Origin: Brevundimonas albigilva
GTDB taxonomy: Bacteria; Pseudomonadota; Alphaproteobacteria; Caulobacterales; Caulobacteraceae
Reading direction: 5' to 3'
Assembly: GCF_023503965.1 (NCBI RefSeq)
Contig: NZ_CP097298.1
Span: 2,063,001-2,127,000, forward strand
Length of the DNA stretch: 64,000 nucleotides
The translations under genes were made by a program, and so were the position numbers. Shown one piece after another: positions 53,465 through 63,921 of the stretch (the stretch's first letter is position 1; the number at the start of each line of letters is the position of its first letter). The notes beneath the pieces were generated by a model, which did not search any database, was not told the origin of the DNA, and saw only the letters and a program-made list of their open reading frames with translations.

Positions 53465-56400
53465 TCAGGCGAAGGCTTCGTTGGTGAAGGTCTCGAGTTC
53501 CTTCAGGTGCCGGCTCATCAGGCCGGCGGCGGTCGAGGCGGAGCCGGGACGGCCGACGTAGCGGGCGCGCTTGGCCGCCACGTCCAGCTTGTCCAGCGTC
53601 AGTTCGATCCACGGATCGACGAAGGTCCAGCCGCCCATGTTCTTGGGCTCTTCCTGGCACCAGACCACTTCCGCCTTGGGGAAGCGGGCCAGTTCCTTGC
53701 GCAGCGACTGGATCGGCCACGGATAGAACTGTTCCAGGCGCAGGATATAGACGTCGTCCACGGCCTGGCCGTCCTTGGCCTTCTTCTCGCGCGCGTCCAG
53801 CAGGTCGTAATAGACCTTGCCCGAGCACAGGATGACGCGGCGGATGTCCTTGTCCGCCTTGATCTTGATCCCGGCGATCTCGGGCCGCGTCTGGGCGTCG
53901 TCGTGCAGCACGCGGTGGAAGGACGAGCCCTCCGCCAGGTCGGCCAGGGCCGAGGTCGCCTTCTTGTGACGCAGCAGCGACTTGGGCGTCATCAGGATCA
54001 GCGGCTTCCTGAACGACCGATGCATCTGGCGACGCAGGATGTGGAAGTAGTTGGCCGGGGTCGTGCAGTTGGCGACCTGCATGTTGTCTTCGGCGCAAGC
54101 CTGCAGGAAGCGCTCCAGGCGGGCCGAGGAGTGTTCCGGGCCCTGGCCCTCGTAGCCGTGGGGCAGCAGCATGGTCAGGCCGCTCATCCGCAGCCACTTG
54201 CGTTCGCCCGAACTGATGAACTGGTCGATCACCACCTGGGCGCCGTTCACGAAGTCGCCGAACTGGGCTTCCCACATCACCAGCGTGTTGGGGTCGGCCA
54301 GCGAGTAGCCGTATTCGAAGCCCAGCACCGCCTCTTCCGACAGGGCCGAATCGATGACCTCGAAGTTGGCCTGGCCCTCACGCAGGTTGTTCAGCGGGAC
54401 GTAGCGCTCCTCGGTCGTCTGGTCGATGACGCCCGAATGGCGCTGGGAGAAGGTGCCGCGCACGGAATCCTGGCCCGACAGGCGCACCGGGAAACCTTCG
54501 TCCAGCAGGCTGGCGAAGGCCAGGCTCTCGGCGGTGGCCCAGTCCAGGCCCTGGCCGGAGGCGATCGCTTCGCGCCGGCCGTCGATGACCCGCTTCAGCG
54601 TCTTGTGCATGTCGACGCTGTTGGGAATGGTCGTCAGCCGGTGGCCGAGGTCCTTTAGCGTCTCCAGCGGCACGGCGGTTTCGCCGCGCTGCTCTTCCTT
54701 CTGCGCCGCCAGCCCCTTCCACTGGCCGTCCAGCCAGTCGGCCTTGTCCGCCGACCAGGTCTTTCCGGCGTCGAACTGCTCGTCCAGGAAGGTCTCGAAC
54801 CGCTCGATCTCGGCGTCGACCTCGGCCTGTGTCAGGACGCCCTGCTCGACCAGGCGCTTGGAATAGATCTCGCGCGTCGACGGTTGCGCCTTGATCTTTG
54901 CGTACATGATCGGCTGGGTGAAGGTCGGATCGTCGCCCTCGTTGTGGCCGAAGCGGCGGTAGCAGAACATGTCCACCACCACGTCCTTGTTGAACTTCTG
55001 GCGGTATTCGGTGGCCACCTTGGCGGCGAACACCACGGCCTCCGGGTCGTCGCCGTTCACGTGGAAGATCGGCGCCTGGACCATCAGCGCCACGTCCGAC
55101 GGATAGGGCGACGAGCGCGAGTTGCGCGGGCTGGTGGTGAAGCCGATCTGGTTGTTGATGACGAAGTGCAGGGTGCCGCCGGTGCGATAGCCCTTCAGCC
55201 CCATCAGGGCGAAGCATTCGGCCACCACGCCCTGGCCGGCGAAGGCGGCGTCGCCGTGGATCAGCAGCGGCACGACCTTGGAGCGGTCCAGCGCCCACTG
55301 GCCTTCCGGCACGCCTTCGTTGGCCTCGCGGATGTCGAACGCCTGCTTGGCGCGCGCCTTGCCCAGGACGACCGGGTTGACGATCTCCAGGTGCGACGGG
55401 TTGGCGGTCAGCGACAGGTGGACGTGGTTGCCGTCGAACTCGCGGTTCGAGCTGGCGCCCATGTGGTACTTGACGTCGCCCGACCCCTCGATGTCGCTGG
55501 GCACGGCCGAACCGCCCTGGAACTCGTGGAAGATGACCTTGTAGGGCTTGCCCATCACGGCGGCCAGCACGTTCAGGCGGCCGCGGTGGGCCATGCCCAG
55601 CACCACCTCGTCGACGCCCAGGGCGCCGCCGCGCTTGATGACCTGCTCCAGCGCCGGGACCATGGCCTCGCCGCCGTCCAGGCCGAACCGCTTGGTGCCG
55701 GGGAAGCGCTTGTGCAGGAACCTCTCGAACCCTTCGGCCTCGATCAGCTTGTTCAGGATGGCCAGCTTGCCTTCCTTGGTGAAGCCGTTCCGCTCGAACT
55801 TGTCCGGCCCTTCGAAGCGCTCCTGCAGCCAGGATTTCTCCTCCGGCTCGGCGATGTGCATGAACTGGATGCCGATGTTGCCGCAGTAGGTGCGCTTGAG
55901 GATGTCCAGCACCTCGCGAGATCGTGCCGGTCTGAAGGCCCAGCACGCCGTCCAGGAAGATCGGCCGATCCAGGTCTGCGCCCGAGAAGCCGTAGAATTC
56001 CGGCGTCAGCTCCGGGTTCTCGATCGGCTGTTCGATGCCCAGCGGGTCGAGGTTCGCCGCAGGTGGCCGCGCACGCGATAGGCGCGGATCAGCATCAGGG
56101 CGCGGATGGAATCGTGGGCGGCGGCGCGGACGTCGTCGACCGACACGGCGGCGCCGGCCGAGGCGGCCTGGGGCGCGGGCGCGGCGCCGGGCTTCTTCGG
56201 ATCGGGCTTGGGGGCGGGCCAGCGGCCGTCGAACACCGCCGTCTGCTCGCTGGGCTCGGTGACGGCGGGACGGCCCCATCCGCCGGCGGCGGCCGAGGCC
56301 TTCACGCTGGCGGCGTTGTCGCGAAGCTGGTCGAAGAAGGTGCGCCACTCCGACGAAACCGAGCCGGGATCATTGGCCCACTTCTCGTGGAGCTCCTCGA

Positions 56401-56476
56401 TATAGGCCGCGTTCGACCCGTAGAGGAAAGAGGTCTCGGCAAAGACCTGGTTCAGCCGACCCGCATCGTCCGCCAT
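53465..56476 (-). CDS. sucA: 2-oxoglutarate dehydrogenase E1 (two frameshifts)
   Basis: The thiamine-diphosphate E1 subunit, about 1004 residues. N-terminal LNQVFAETSFLYGSNAAYIEELHEKW, the EF..GL-type 2-oxoglutarate signatures (GMAHRGRLNVLAAVMGKPY), TPP-binding GDAAFAGQGVVAEC and NNQIGFTTSP, C-terminal LLPHGYEGQGPEHSSARLERFLQ. Two single bases are missing: near 56058 (YRVRGHLAANLDPLGIEQP when restored) and near 55916 (QTGTISREVLDILKRTYCGN). Its own ATG sits 127 bases past the sucD terminator, so it has a separate promoter. It ends 39 bases before sucB. Also called odhA. Confidence 0.94.
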
Positions 56477-56603
56477 CGTTCTCGTCAGTCCCTTGGAGCC
56501 CTTCCGGACACATCTCCGTGAGGGCGCGCCCGTCATATAGGCGTCGTTTCTTCATGGGTCATGACCGAAACGGGGCAATTGGGTGAGAAATTGGTCGCAG
56601 CCG

Positions 56604-56639
56604 CAAAGAAAAACGCCCCCGGCGCGAACCGGGGGCGTT
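56604..56639 (-). terminator. Strong Rho-independent terminator after sucD
   Basis: An 11-bp stem AACGCCCCCGG/CCGGGGGCGTT with loop TTCGCG (minus sense) followed by TTTTCTTTG. It separates the sucC...sucD transcript from sucA. Confidence 0.85.
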
Positions 56640-56699
56640 CCTGCCGGTCTGACCCGGCATTTTTGATGCGCGACGCGCGACGGCGCCCGATCGGGCCTC

Positions 56700-57603
56700 T
56701 TAGCCCTTCAGCACTTCAACCAGGGTCTTGCCCAGGCGCGCCGGCGAGGGCGAGACCTTGATGCCGGCCGATTCCATGGCCGCGATCTTGGATTCCGCAT
56801 CCCCCTTGCCGCCCGAGACGACGGCGCCGGCGTGGCCCATGGTGCGGCCCTTGGGCGCCGTGCGGCCCGCGATGAAGCCGGCCATCGGCTTCTTGCGGCC
56901 CTTCTTGGCCTCGTCGATCAGGAACTGGGCGGCGTCTTCCTCGGCCGAGCCGCCGATCTCGCCGATCATGATGATGGACTCGGTCGCGTCGTCGGCCAGG
57001 AACATCTCCAGCACGTCGATGAATTCGGTGCCCTTGACCGGGTCGCCGCCGATGCCGACGCGTGGTGGTCTGGCCCAGGCCCTCGTTGGTGGTCTGGAAC
57101 ACGGCCTCATAGGTCAGCGTGCCCGAGCGCGAGACGATGCCGACGTTGCCCTTCTTGAAGATCGAGCCCGGCATGATGCCGATCTTGCACTCTTCCGGCG
57201 TCAGGATGCCCGGGCAGTTCGGGCCCAGCAGACGCGAGTTCGACTTGTCCAGGCGCGCCTTGACGCGGACCATGTCCAGCACCGGGATGCCCTCGGTGAT
57301 GCAGACGATGAAGGGGATCTCGGCCTCGATGGCCTCGATGATGGCGTCCGCCGCGCCGGCCGGCGGGACATAGATGACCGAGGCGTCGGCGCCGGTGCGC
57401 TCCTTGCCCTCGGCGACCGAGGCGAAGATCGGCAGGGTCTCGCCCTTGGAGCCGGTCCAGGTCTCGCCGCCCTTCTTGGGGTGGATGCCGCCGACCATCT
57501 GCGTGCCGTAATAGGCCAGCGCCTGTTCGGTGTGGAAGGTGCCGGTCTTGCCGGTCAGGCCCTGGACCAGGACCTTGGTGTCTTTGTTGACGAGGATGGA
57601 CAT
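56700..57603 (-). CDS. sucD: Succinyl-CoA ligase alpha subunit (one frameshift)
   Basis: With SucB-independent partner SucC it makes ATP or GTP from succinyl-Co[29 protein letters not shown] (CoA-binding fold), [51 protein letters not shown] and, after repair, [20 protein letters not shown]; the phosphorylated His is in [10 protein letters not shown]. One extra base lies near 57059-57062: [13 protein letters not shown] in the given frame becomes [17 protein letters not shown]. 300 residues repaired. Unlike the usual sucCD pair it does not touch sucC: three reading frames intervene. Confidence 0.94.
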
Positions 57604-57620
57604 GGCGTCTCGCTTGTTGG

Positions 57621-58046
57621 TTAGGCGGGAAGGAAGGGGTTTTCGACGCGGACCGACCCGTAGGTCTGACCGTGGCTCAGGTCTTCGGAATACAGCACCT
57701 TGGCGCCCAGGCGCTCGGCGGCGGCGACGATCGCGCCGTCCCAATAGGAGAGCTGGTAGCGACGGGCGTTGTCGATCCCGGCCACGACCACCTCGGGCGT
57801 GATCGGCTGGCAGGGTTTCATGGCGACGACGCGCACCCACTCGCGGGCCTTGTCAGGCGACAGGGGCGTGGCGCTCTTGCGAATGGCGTTGTTGTAGAAT
57901 TCGGCCAACACCTGGCCGGAGGTGCAATAGTCCTCGGTCAGCACGATCTCGCGCGCGCGCTCCCACCGGTGACCGGCGTGGTCGCGGCCCAGGGCGGCGT
58001 ACAGCAGCACGTTGGTGTCCAGGAAGACGTCAGAATTCGCGATCAA
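57621..58046 (-). CDS. vapC: VapC-type PIN-domain toxin
   Basis: A ~141-residue PIN ribonuclease. Acidic residues of the fold: [15 protein letters not shown] (first Asp), VLAEFYNN (Glu), [28 protein letters not shown] (Asp pair near the end). Translation probably begins at a TTG ([12 protein letters not shown]), which overlaps the end of the antitoxin gene in another frame. As the bases stand, toxin and antitoxin read as one 224-residue frame. VapC enzymes cut tRNA or rRNA; the target is unknown. Confidence 0.8.
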   Translation of the reverse strand: MIANSDVFLDTNVLLYAALGRDHAGHRWERAREIVLTEDYCTSGQVLAEFYNNAIRKSATPLSPDKAREWVRVVAMKPCQPITPEVVVAGIDNARRYQLSYWDGAIVAAAERLGAKVLYSEDLSHGQTYGSVRVENPFLPA

Positions 58047-58295
58047 ACCGGGGCTCGCCGCTGTGTAGGTTTCTTCTCGCGTGGGCGGACGCCAGCCCTC
58101 GCCGCCACGGCCTTCCGACTCGTCGATCAGCTTCAGCAGGGCCTCGCGCGCCTCGTCCTTCGACTGTTCCTCGGCGACCAGCCGGGTCAGGAAGCCGCGC
58201 ACCATCTCGTTGACGCTGGTCCGTTTCATAGCCGCCAGCACCCGCACCTTGTCGAGGAGGTCGTCGTCGATGGCGAGAGTCAGGTTGCGGGTCAC
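58030..58295 (-). CDS. vapB: Ribbon-helix-helix antitoxin, VapB-type (probable frameshift)
   Basis: Starts at GTG: MTRNLTLAIDDDLLDKVRVLAAMKRTSVNEMVRGFLTRLV is a ribbon-helix-helix DNA-binding unit, followed by an acidic C-terminal segment (EQSKDEAREALLKLIDESEG) that would cover the toxin. In the given frame it continues straight into the toxin. Adding one base near 58060-58064 gives ...[20 protein letters not shown] with a TGA inside the vapC start region, the normal overlapping arrangement. About 88 residues. Confidence 0.72.
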
Positions 58296-58368
58296 ACGTC
58301 CGATTTACACGGGTTATGTGGAGCACGCAATCCGTGGACGCATCGGCGGTCGGAGCACGAGGCGCCCG

Positions 58369-58917
58369 TCAAGGCGTCGGAGCGACGGTTCTCGTCCAGG
58401 TAACCTCCATCGTGTTCTGGCGCCGTCGGTACTGACCCTCGATCTGATCGCCATCCCTGCTCCACCAGGCCGTCTGAAAGTCGGCATCGGGATCACGTCG
58501 GACAATCGGCCTATTCAGGGTCATGCCCAGCCGGTCCTCGGCGACCTCGCGCAGAGGGTCCCGCCACCCTTCCTGCAAGACACCTGACACGCGACAGATC
58601 ACGGCCCCGGGATAGCTCACGGAGACCACCGATCCCGTGCCGCTGCTTGAAGCGCTGCCAGCCGAATAGGAGAAGAGATAGATCGTGCTAGAGCCGACGG
58701 CGTAGGCGTCGGCCCAGTCGACCCTGTCCGAAACCTGACCCTCGGCGACCGGGACCTGCGGCCAATCGCGTGTGTCAGCGATACGCCGCAACGCCGCGCG
58801 ATCTCCGGCGATCAAGGCGCAGGAGTCCGCGAACACGGCCACGACCGGGGGCGCAGCCTGGACTTCGCCGGTCGGTGCGCCGGCGGCGATGACCAGCATC
58901 GCCGCCTGACTGATCAT
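58369..58917 (-). CDS. Hypothetical exported protein in the suc operon
   Basis: A 182-residue protein whose ATG overlaps the sucC stop (TGATG). The N-terminus [21 protein letters not shown] could be a short signal peptide; the rest has mixed strands (AVGSSTIYLFSYSAGSASSSGTGSVVSVSYPGAVICRVSG) and two cysteines. No family was recognised. The overlap suggests translation coupled to sucC, yet nothing in it suggests a metabolic role. Confidence 0.6.
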   Translation of the reverse strand: MISQAAMLVIAAGAPTGEVQAAPPVVAVFADSCALIAGDRAALRRIADTRDWPQVPVAEGQVSDRVDWADAYAVGSSTIYLFSYSAGSASSSGTGSVVSVSYPGAVICRVSGVLQEGWRDPLREVAEDRLGMTLNRPIVRRDPDADFQTAWWSRDGDQIEGQYRRRQNTMEVTWTRTVAPTP

Positions 58918-60107
58918 CAGCCGACCGCCTTCACGATCTTCTGGGCGGCGTCGTCCAGGTCGTCGGCGGCCTGGATGGTCAGGCCGGACTCGTTCAGGAT
59001 TTTCTTGCCCAGTTCGGCGTTGGTGCCTTCCAGGCGCACGACCAGCGGCACCTTCAGACCGACTTCCTTGACCGCGGCCACCACGCCCTCGGCGATGACG
59101 TCGCAGCGCATGATGCCGCCGAAGATGTTGACCAGGATGCCCTCGACCTTGGGGTCGGCGGTGATGATCTTGAAGGCCGCCGCGACCTTGTCCTTGCCGG
59201 CGCCGCCGCCGACATCGCAGAAGTTGGCCGGCTCCTTGCCGTACAGCTTGATGATGTCCATCGTCGCCATGGCCAAGCCAGCCCCATTGACCATGCAGCC
59301 GATGTTGCCGTCCAGGGCGACATAGGCCAGGTCCCACTTGGAGGCCTCGATCTCCTTGGCGTCCTCTTCGGTCTCGTCGCGCAGTTCCTTCATGTCGTCG
59401 TGGCGGAACAGGGCGTTGCCGTCGAAGCTGACCTTGGCGTCCAGGACGCGCAGGTGGCCGTCGGTCATGACGATCAGCGGGTTCACTTCCAGCAGGGCCA
59501 TGTCCTTGTCGACGAACGCCTTGTAGAGCGCCGGGAACAGGGTCTTGGCGTCCTCGGCCGCCGGGCCTGTCAGGCCGTAGGTCGAGACGATCTTGGCCAC
59601 GTCGGCGTCGGTCACGCCCGTTTCCGGGTCGATGGCGACGGTGATGATCTTTTCGGGCGTGTCGTGGGCGACGGCCTCGATGTCCATGCCGCCCTCGGTC
59701 GAGACGACGAAGGCCACGCGGCCGACCGAGCGATCGACCAGCAGCGAGCAGTACAGCTCACGGTCGATGTCGGCGCCGTCCTCGATGTAGAGGCGGTTGA
59801 CCTGCTTGCCGGCGTCGCCCGTCTGGGCGGTGACCAGGGTGTTGCCCAGCATTTCCTTGGCGTGGGCGACGACCTCTTCGATCGACTTGGCCAGGCGAAC
59901 GCCGCCCTTGGCGTCGGCGCCCAGTTCCTTGAACTTGCCCTTGCCGCGCCCGCCGGCGTGGATCTGGGACTTCACGACATAGAGCGGACCCGGCAGCTGC
60001 TTGGCGGCGGCCTCGGCCTGATCGGCCGAGGTGATGGCCACGCCCTGGGCGACCGGGGCGCCAAAGCCCTTCAAGACCTGCTTGGCCTGATATTCGTGAA
60101 TGTTCAT
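58917..60107 (-). CDS. sucC: Succinyl-CoA ligase beta subunit
   Basis: A 396-residue ATP-grasp subunit: [95 protein letters not shown] (Mg binding), [24 protein letters not shown] CoA loop and [16 protein letters not shown]. Start at MNIHEYQAK, the universal N-terminus; an ATG 15 bases earlier is not needed. Its partner sucD lies about 1.3 kb downstream, beyond three inserted genes. Confidence 0.96.
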   Translation of the reverse strand: MNIHEYQAKQVLKGFGAPVAQGVAITSADQAEAAAKQLPGPLYVVKSQIHAGGRGKGKFKELGADAKGGVRLAKSIEEVVAHAKEMLGNTLVTAQTGDAGKQVNRLYIEDGADIDRELYCSLLVDRSVGRVAFVVSTEGGMDIEAVAHDTPEKIITVAIDPETGVTDADVAKIVSTYGLTGPAAEDAKTLFPALYKAFVDKDMALLEVNPLIVMTDGHLRVLDAKVSFDGNALFRHDDMKELRDETEEDAKEIEASKWDLAYVALDGNIGCMVNGAGLAMATMDIIKLYGKEPANFCDVGGGAGKDKVAAAFKIITADPKVEGILVNIFGGIMRCDVIAEGVVAAVKEVGLKVPLVVRLEGTNAELGKKILNESGLTIQAADDLDDAAQKIVKAVG

Positions 60108-60138
60108 GGGGGACCACCGCAACCGCTGCTGGGAAAGT

Positions 60139-60162
60139 TGCGGGGCTTATAGGCCCCCCGCA
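60139..60162 (-). terminator. Hairpin between MFS gene and sucC
   Basis: A 7-bp stem TGCGGGG/CCCCGCA with a 10-base loop lies 32 bases before the sucC start. It could end the MFS transcript or act in the sucC leader; the following T run is poor (ACTTTCC). Confidence 0.35.
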
Positions 60163-60193
60163 TTCGCAGGTGCAACAGGGGGCGGTCGCGACT

Positions 60194-61564
60194 CTAGTCG
60201 ACCCAGTCCTTCTTTAGCGTGCGCGAGGCTCCGATCAGCAGGGCCGAGGCCAGCAGATAGAAGCCCATACCGGTGTAGATGGCCCAGCGCAGGCTCTCGT
60301 CCCCGAAGGTGGGACGAAGCAGGTCCGACATCCAGCCGAAGTAGAAAATGCCCACGGCGATGCCGAGCAGGTTGTTGATCAGCAGGAACAGGGCCGAGGC
60401 GGTGGTGCGCATATTGGCCGGGACCAGATGCTGGACCGAGGCGGTGATCGGCCCCAGCCACGCCAGGTTCAGCCCCGTGGGGATCAGGAAGATGACGAAG
60501 GCCAGAGTCAGGGCGGCGGCGCCATTGGCGTCCCCGCCCGGCAGGACGGCGCCGATGATCGCGCCCGAGTTCATCGCCAGCAGGAAGCAGGGCACGGAAA
60601 TCAGGAAGGCGATGGCCGGCACCAGCGGATAGGCCCCGCGCGAGGCCCGGCCCAGCCGGTCGGCGACGGCGCCGCCCAGCCAGATGCCGGTCAGACCGCC
60701 GACCAGGGCGATGCCGGAATAATACCAGGCCGTCTCGGCCAGGGTCAGGCCGAAGCTGCGCTGGAAGAAGCTGGGCAGCCAGGCGGCGACGCCGTAGCCG
60801 CAGACCGACGAAGCCGCCGCGCCGAACGACAGCAGCCAGAAGCTGGGCTTGGGCAGCAGGGTCTTCAGCACCTGGCCGAACGGCGGGGCCTTGGGCGGCG
60901 CGGCGACCATGTTGGCGACGGGGGCGGGCGCCGCGGTCTCGACCGGGACGGGCTCGTCCATGCCGCCGCGCTTGGGATCGCGCACGGTCAGGCGCAGCAG
61001 CGGCGCGGCCAGGACGCCCAGCAGGCCGACCACGATGAAGGCGGTCCGCCAGCCGTAGGTCGCCGCCAGCAGGCCGCCGACCAGGGTGCCCGCCGCCGTG
61101 CCGATGGGAATGCCGAAGGCGTAGGCCGCCAGCGCCCGCGCGCGCTGCGACTTGGGGAAATAGTCGGCGATCAGCGAATACGCCGGGGCCACGCCGCCCG
61201 CCTCGCCCACGCCGACGCCCATGCGGCACAGGAACAGCTGGCCGAACGATCCCGCCGCGCCGCACAGGGCGGTGAAACCGCTCCAGACCGTCAGGGCCGC
61301 GGTCATGATCCAGACGCGGCTGAACCGGTCGGCCAGCCAGGCGATGGGGATGGCCAGGGTGGAGTAGAGCAGGGCGAACGCCAGGCCGCCCATCAGGCCG
61401 AACTGGGCGTCGGTCAGGCCGAACTCGGCCTTCAGCGGCGTGGCCAGGATGCCGACGATCTGCCGGTCCAGGAAGTTCAGCATATAGACGAAGATCAGGA
61501 CCGCCAGGACATAGTAGCGGTAGCCCGAGGCGGGCGCGGCCTCGCGCGACGGTGCGGTCGTCAT
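60194..61564 (-). CDS. MFS transporter, spinster-like
   Basis: A 456-residue permease with about 12 spans. The spinster-type start YYVLAVLIFVYMLNFLDRQIVGILATPLKAEFGLTDAQFGLMGGLAFALLY and the A motif-like WLADRFSRVW are present, then GVGVGEAGGVAPAYSLIADYFP (motif C region) and a long central loop (residues ~200-235). The substrate cannot be told; related proteins move carboxylates or sugars. It lies upstream of sucC on the same strand. Confidence 0.87.
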   Translation of the reverse strand: MTTAPSREAAPASGYRYYVLAVLIFVYMLNFLDRQIVGILATPLKAEFGLTDAQFGLMGGLAFALLYSTLAIPIAWLADRFSRVWIMTAALTVWSGFTALCGAAGSFGQLFLCRMGVGVGEAGGVAPAYSLIADYFPKSQRARALAAYAFGIPIGTAAGTLVGGLLAATYGWRTAFIVVGLLGVLAAPLLRLTVRDPKRGGMDEPVPVETAAPAPVANMVAAPPKAPPFGQVLKTLLPKPSFWLLSFGAAASSVCGYGVAAWLPSFFQRSFGLTLAETAWYYSGIALVGGLTGIWLGGAVADRLGRASRGAYPLVPAIAFLISVPCFLLAMNSGAIIGAVLPGGDANGAAALTLAFVIFLIPTGLNLAWLGPITASVQHLVPANMRTTASALFLLINNLLGIAVGIFYFGWMSDLLRPTFGDESLRWAIYTGMGFYLLASALLIGASRTLKKDWVD

Positions 61565-61639
61565 CGGCGTTTCCCTTCGATCATTCGTGCGATCGTTCTT
61601 GTCTTGTCGGGGGCGAGGCTAGCCATAAGCCTCGCCGGA

Positions 61640-61673
61640 AAGCAAAGGGCGGCGGCCTTGCGACCGCCGCCCC
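61640..61673 (-). terminator. Rho-independent terminator after TonB receptor
   Basis: A stem of about 11 bp, GGGCGGCGGTC/GGCCGCCGCCC, with loop GCAA (one T-G pair) and then TTTGCTTT on the minus strand, just past the receptor stop. Confidence 0.75.
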
Positions 61674-61692
61674 CATGTCGTTGCGCGTCGGG

Positions 61693-63921
61693 TCAGAACT
61701 TGACCGTCAGGCGGGCCGAATAGGTCGTCGGCGGACCGTAGAAGGCGCTGATCGAGTTGTTGTAGGTCGCGCCGGGGAAGCTGTAGGCGCCGACCCGGTA
61801 GCGGACGTCGGTCAGGTTGCGGCCGAACAGCCCGATCTCCCAGCGCTCGCTGGGCGCGGTCCAGATCACGCTGGCGTCGGCCAGGACATAGCCGTCCTGG
61901 TCCAGGATCGGATCGGGAATATCGAACAGATGGTAGTCCGACCGATAGGACAGCGACGGCGTGACCCGCAGTTCGCCGCCCATGATGTCGCCACGCCAGG
62001 TCATGCCGTAATAGGCCGACCATTCCGGAGAGTTCTGGGGCTCGCGCGTGTCGGAGATGTCGACCGGCGTACCGGTGACCAGGGTGATGAACTCGTCGAA
62101 CTCGTTCTTCAGATAGCCGACCGAGAAGTTGGCGGTGATGTCGTCGGTCAGGAAGGCCGATCCCTCCAGCTCGAAGCCGTAGATGGTCGAGGCGCCGACG
62201 TTGTCGACCACCGAGGCGATGCCGACGGCGGGCGGGGTCGCCACCTGCTGGGTCGTGATCTGCTGGTCCTGATAGTCGGAATAGAAGACCGCGGACGCGA
62301 ACGACAGGCGCCGGTCGAAGGCCGAACCCTTCAGGCCCAGTTCATAGGCGGTGACCGTCTCGGGCTGATAGCCATTGACCGTCTGGGGCACCAGGGCGGC
62401 GTCGCCGCGCATATCCCAGCCGCCCGACTTGAAGCCCTGGCTGACCGAGGCGTAACCCGTGATCTGGTCCGAGAAGTCGTACGAGAGGCTGGCGCGCGGC
62501 GTGAACTTCTCGAAGGTGTCCGATGCCGTGTAGTCCGTGCGAACCGCGAACACCGGGCGGTCAACGCCGCCGGTGAACGGCGTGCGCGTGGCGCCCAGGT
62601 AGAACAGGCGCAGGACCGAAGCGTCCTTGTCATCCTTGGTGTAGCGGCCGCCCAGCGACAGATGCAGTCGGTCGGTCAGATCGTAGCTGAAGTCGGCGAA
62701 CGCCGAGAAGGATTGGGTGTCGACCGAACCGGCGGCGGCGATCGACAGGCCCAGGTTGCCGGCGATGGTGTCGAAGGCGCCCGACGAGGTGCCGTCCAGA
62801 TAGAACAGACCGGCCACGCCCGACCAGCGGTCGCCGGTGAACAGGGCCTGGAATTCCTGGGTGAACTGGTCGTCGGAATAGATGGCCGGGATGTCCAGGG
62901 TCGGGTTCGGCGTCTCGTCGAAGTCGATGATCGTCTGGGTGTCGCCCGAACGATAGGCGGTGATCGACTTCAGGGTCAGCCAGTCGTTGACGCGGTATTC
63001 GCCGGTCAGCGACACGCCTTCGGTGACGACCTTCTGCTCGCCCGTGATGCCGGCGTAGGTGTCGTATTCGCTGGCCGGCGGCGTCCACAGGCCGTCGGTG
63101 GAGATGACCTCGCGGTGGCCGTGACGGGGGGCGGAATCGTCTTCCACGCGATCCCAGGCCAGGCGGAAGAACAGGTCGTCGCTGGGCGTCCACTCCGCGC
63201 TGGCGCGATAGGCCATCACGTCCTTGTCGTACTGGTCCTCGCCGGTGAACAGGTTCTCGCCGTAGCCGTCGTGATTGTAGCTGGCGACGGCGGCGCCGAT
63301 GGCGAAGGTGTCGCCCACGGGAAGGGAACCCGACAGCAGGAAGTTGTGCTCGTCATAGCTGCCGAACTCGGCCCGCGCCGTCAGGTTGGGGTCTCGGTCC
63401 AGGCGCTTGGTGACGTATTTGATCGCGCCGCCGATGGTGTTGCGGCCGTACAGGGTGCCCTGCGGCCCGCGCAGCACCTCGATGCGCGAGATGTCGAACA
63501 CGTCCAGCACCGCGCCCTGCGGGCGCGCGACATAGACGTCGTCGATATAGAGGCCGACGCCGGGTTCGAAGCCCCACAGCGGATCCTGCTGGCCCACGCC
63601 GCGGATGAAGCTGATCAGGGTGGAGTTGGAGCCGCGCGCCACCTGCACCGTGGCGTTGGGCGTCTGCTGTTGCAGCGCCGTGATGTCGACCGCCCCGGTC
63701 TGCTCCAGGCGCTCGGCGCTCAGGGCCGAGACGGCGACCGGCACGTCCTTCAACTGCTCGTCGCGGCGACGGGCGGTGACGACGATGTCCTCGACCGTGG
63801 CCGTGGACTGATCCGCATTGGCCGCCTGGGCGGCCGCTTCGGCGTCCTGGGCGGCCGAAGCCCCCGCGAGCACGCCCCATGCCGCGCCGGCCAGCAGCGC
63901 GCACTTCACATGACGATTCAT
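61693..63921 (-). CDS. TonB-dependent receptor
   Basis: A 742-residue outer-membrane receptor, uninterrupted. Signal peptide MNRHVKCALLAGAAWGVLAGASA, TonB-box-like VEDIVVTARRR, plug domain (LKDVPVAVSALSAERLEQTGAVDITALQQQTPN, SRIEVLRGPQGTLYGRNTIGGAIKYVTK), then a 22-strand barrel ending YSARLTVKF. The plug motifs are those of the large sphingomonad/caulobacter group whose substrates include plant-derived compounds and carbohydrates as well as siderophores. The flanking MFS permease may complete the uptake path. Confidence 0.92.
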   Translation of the reverse strand: MNRHVKCALLAGAAWGVLAGASAAQDAEAAAQAANADQSTATVEDIVVTARRRDEQLKDVPVAVSALSAERLEQTGAVDITALQQQTPNATVQVARGSNSTLISFIRGVGQQDPLWGFEPGVGLYIDDVYVARPQGAVLDVFDISRIEVLRGPQGTLYGRNTIGGAIKYVTKRLDRDPNLTARAEFGSYDEHNFLLSGSLPVGDTFAIGAAVASYNHDGYGENLFTGEDQYDKDVMAYRASAEWTPSDDLFFRLAWDRVEDDSAPRHGHREVISTDGLWTPPASEYDTYAGITGEQKVVTEGVSLTGEYRVNDWLTLKSITAYRSGDTQTIIDFDETPNPTLDIPAIYSDDQFTQEFQALFTGDRWSGVAGLFYLDGTSSGAFDTIAGNLGLSIAAAGSVDTQSFSAFADFSYDLTDRLHLSLGGRYTKDDKDASVLRLFYLGATRTPFTGGVDRPVFAVRTDYTASDTFEKFTPRASLSYDFSDQITGYASVSQGFKSGGWDMRGDAALVPQTVNGYQPETVTAYELGLKGSAFDRRLSFASAVFYSDYQDQQITTQQVATPPAVGIASVVDNVGASTIYGFELEGSAFLTDDITANFSVGYLKNEFDEFITLVTGTPVDISDTREPQNSPEWSAYYGMTWRGDIMGGELRVTPSLSYRSDYHLFDIPDPILDQDGYVLADASVIWTAPSERWEIGLFGRNLTDVRYRVGAYSFPGATYNNSISAFYGPPTTYSARLTVKF

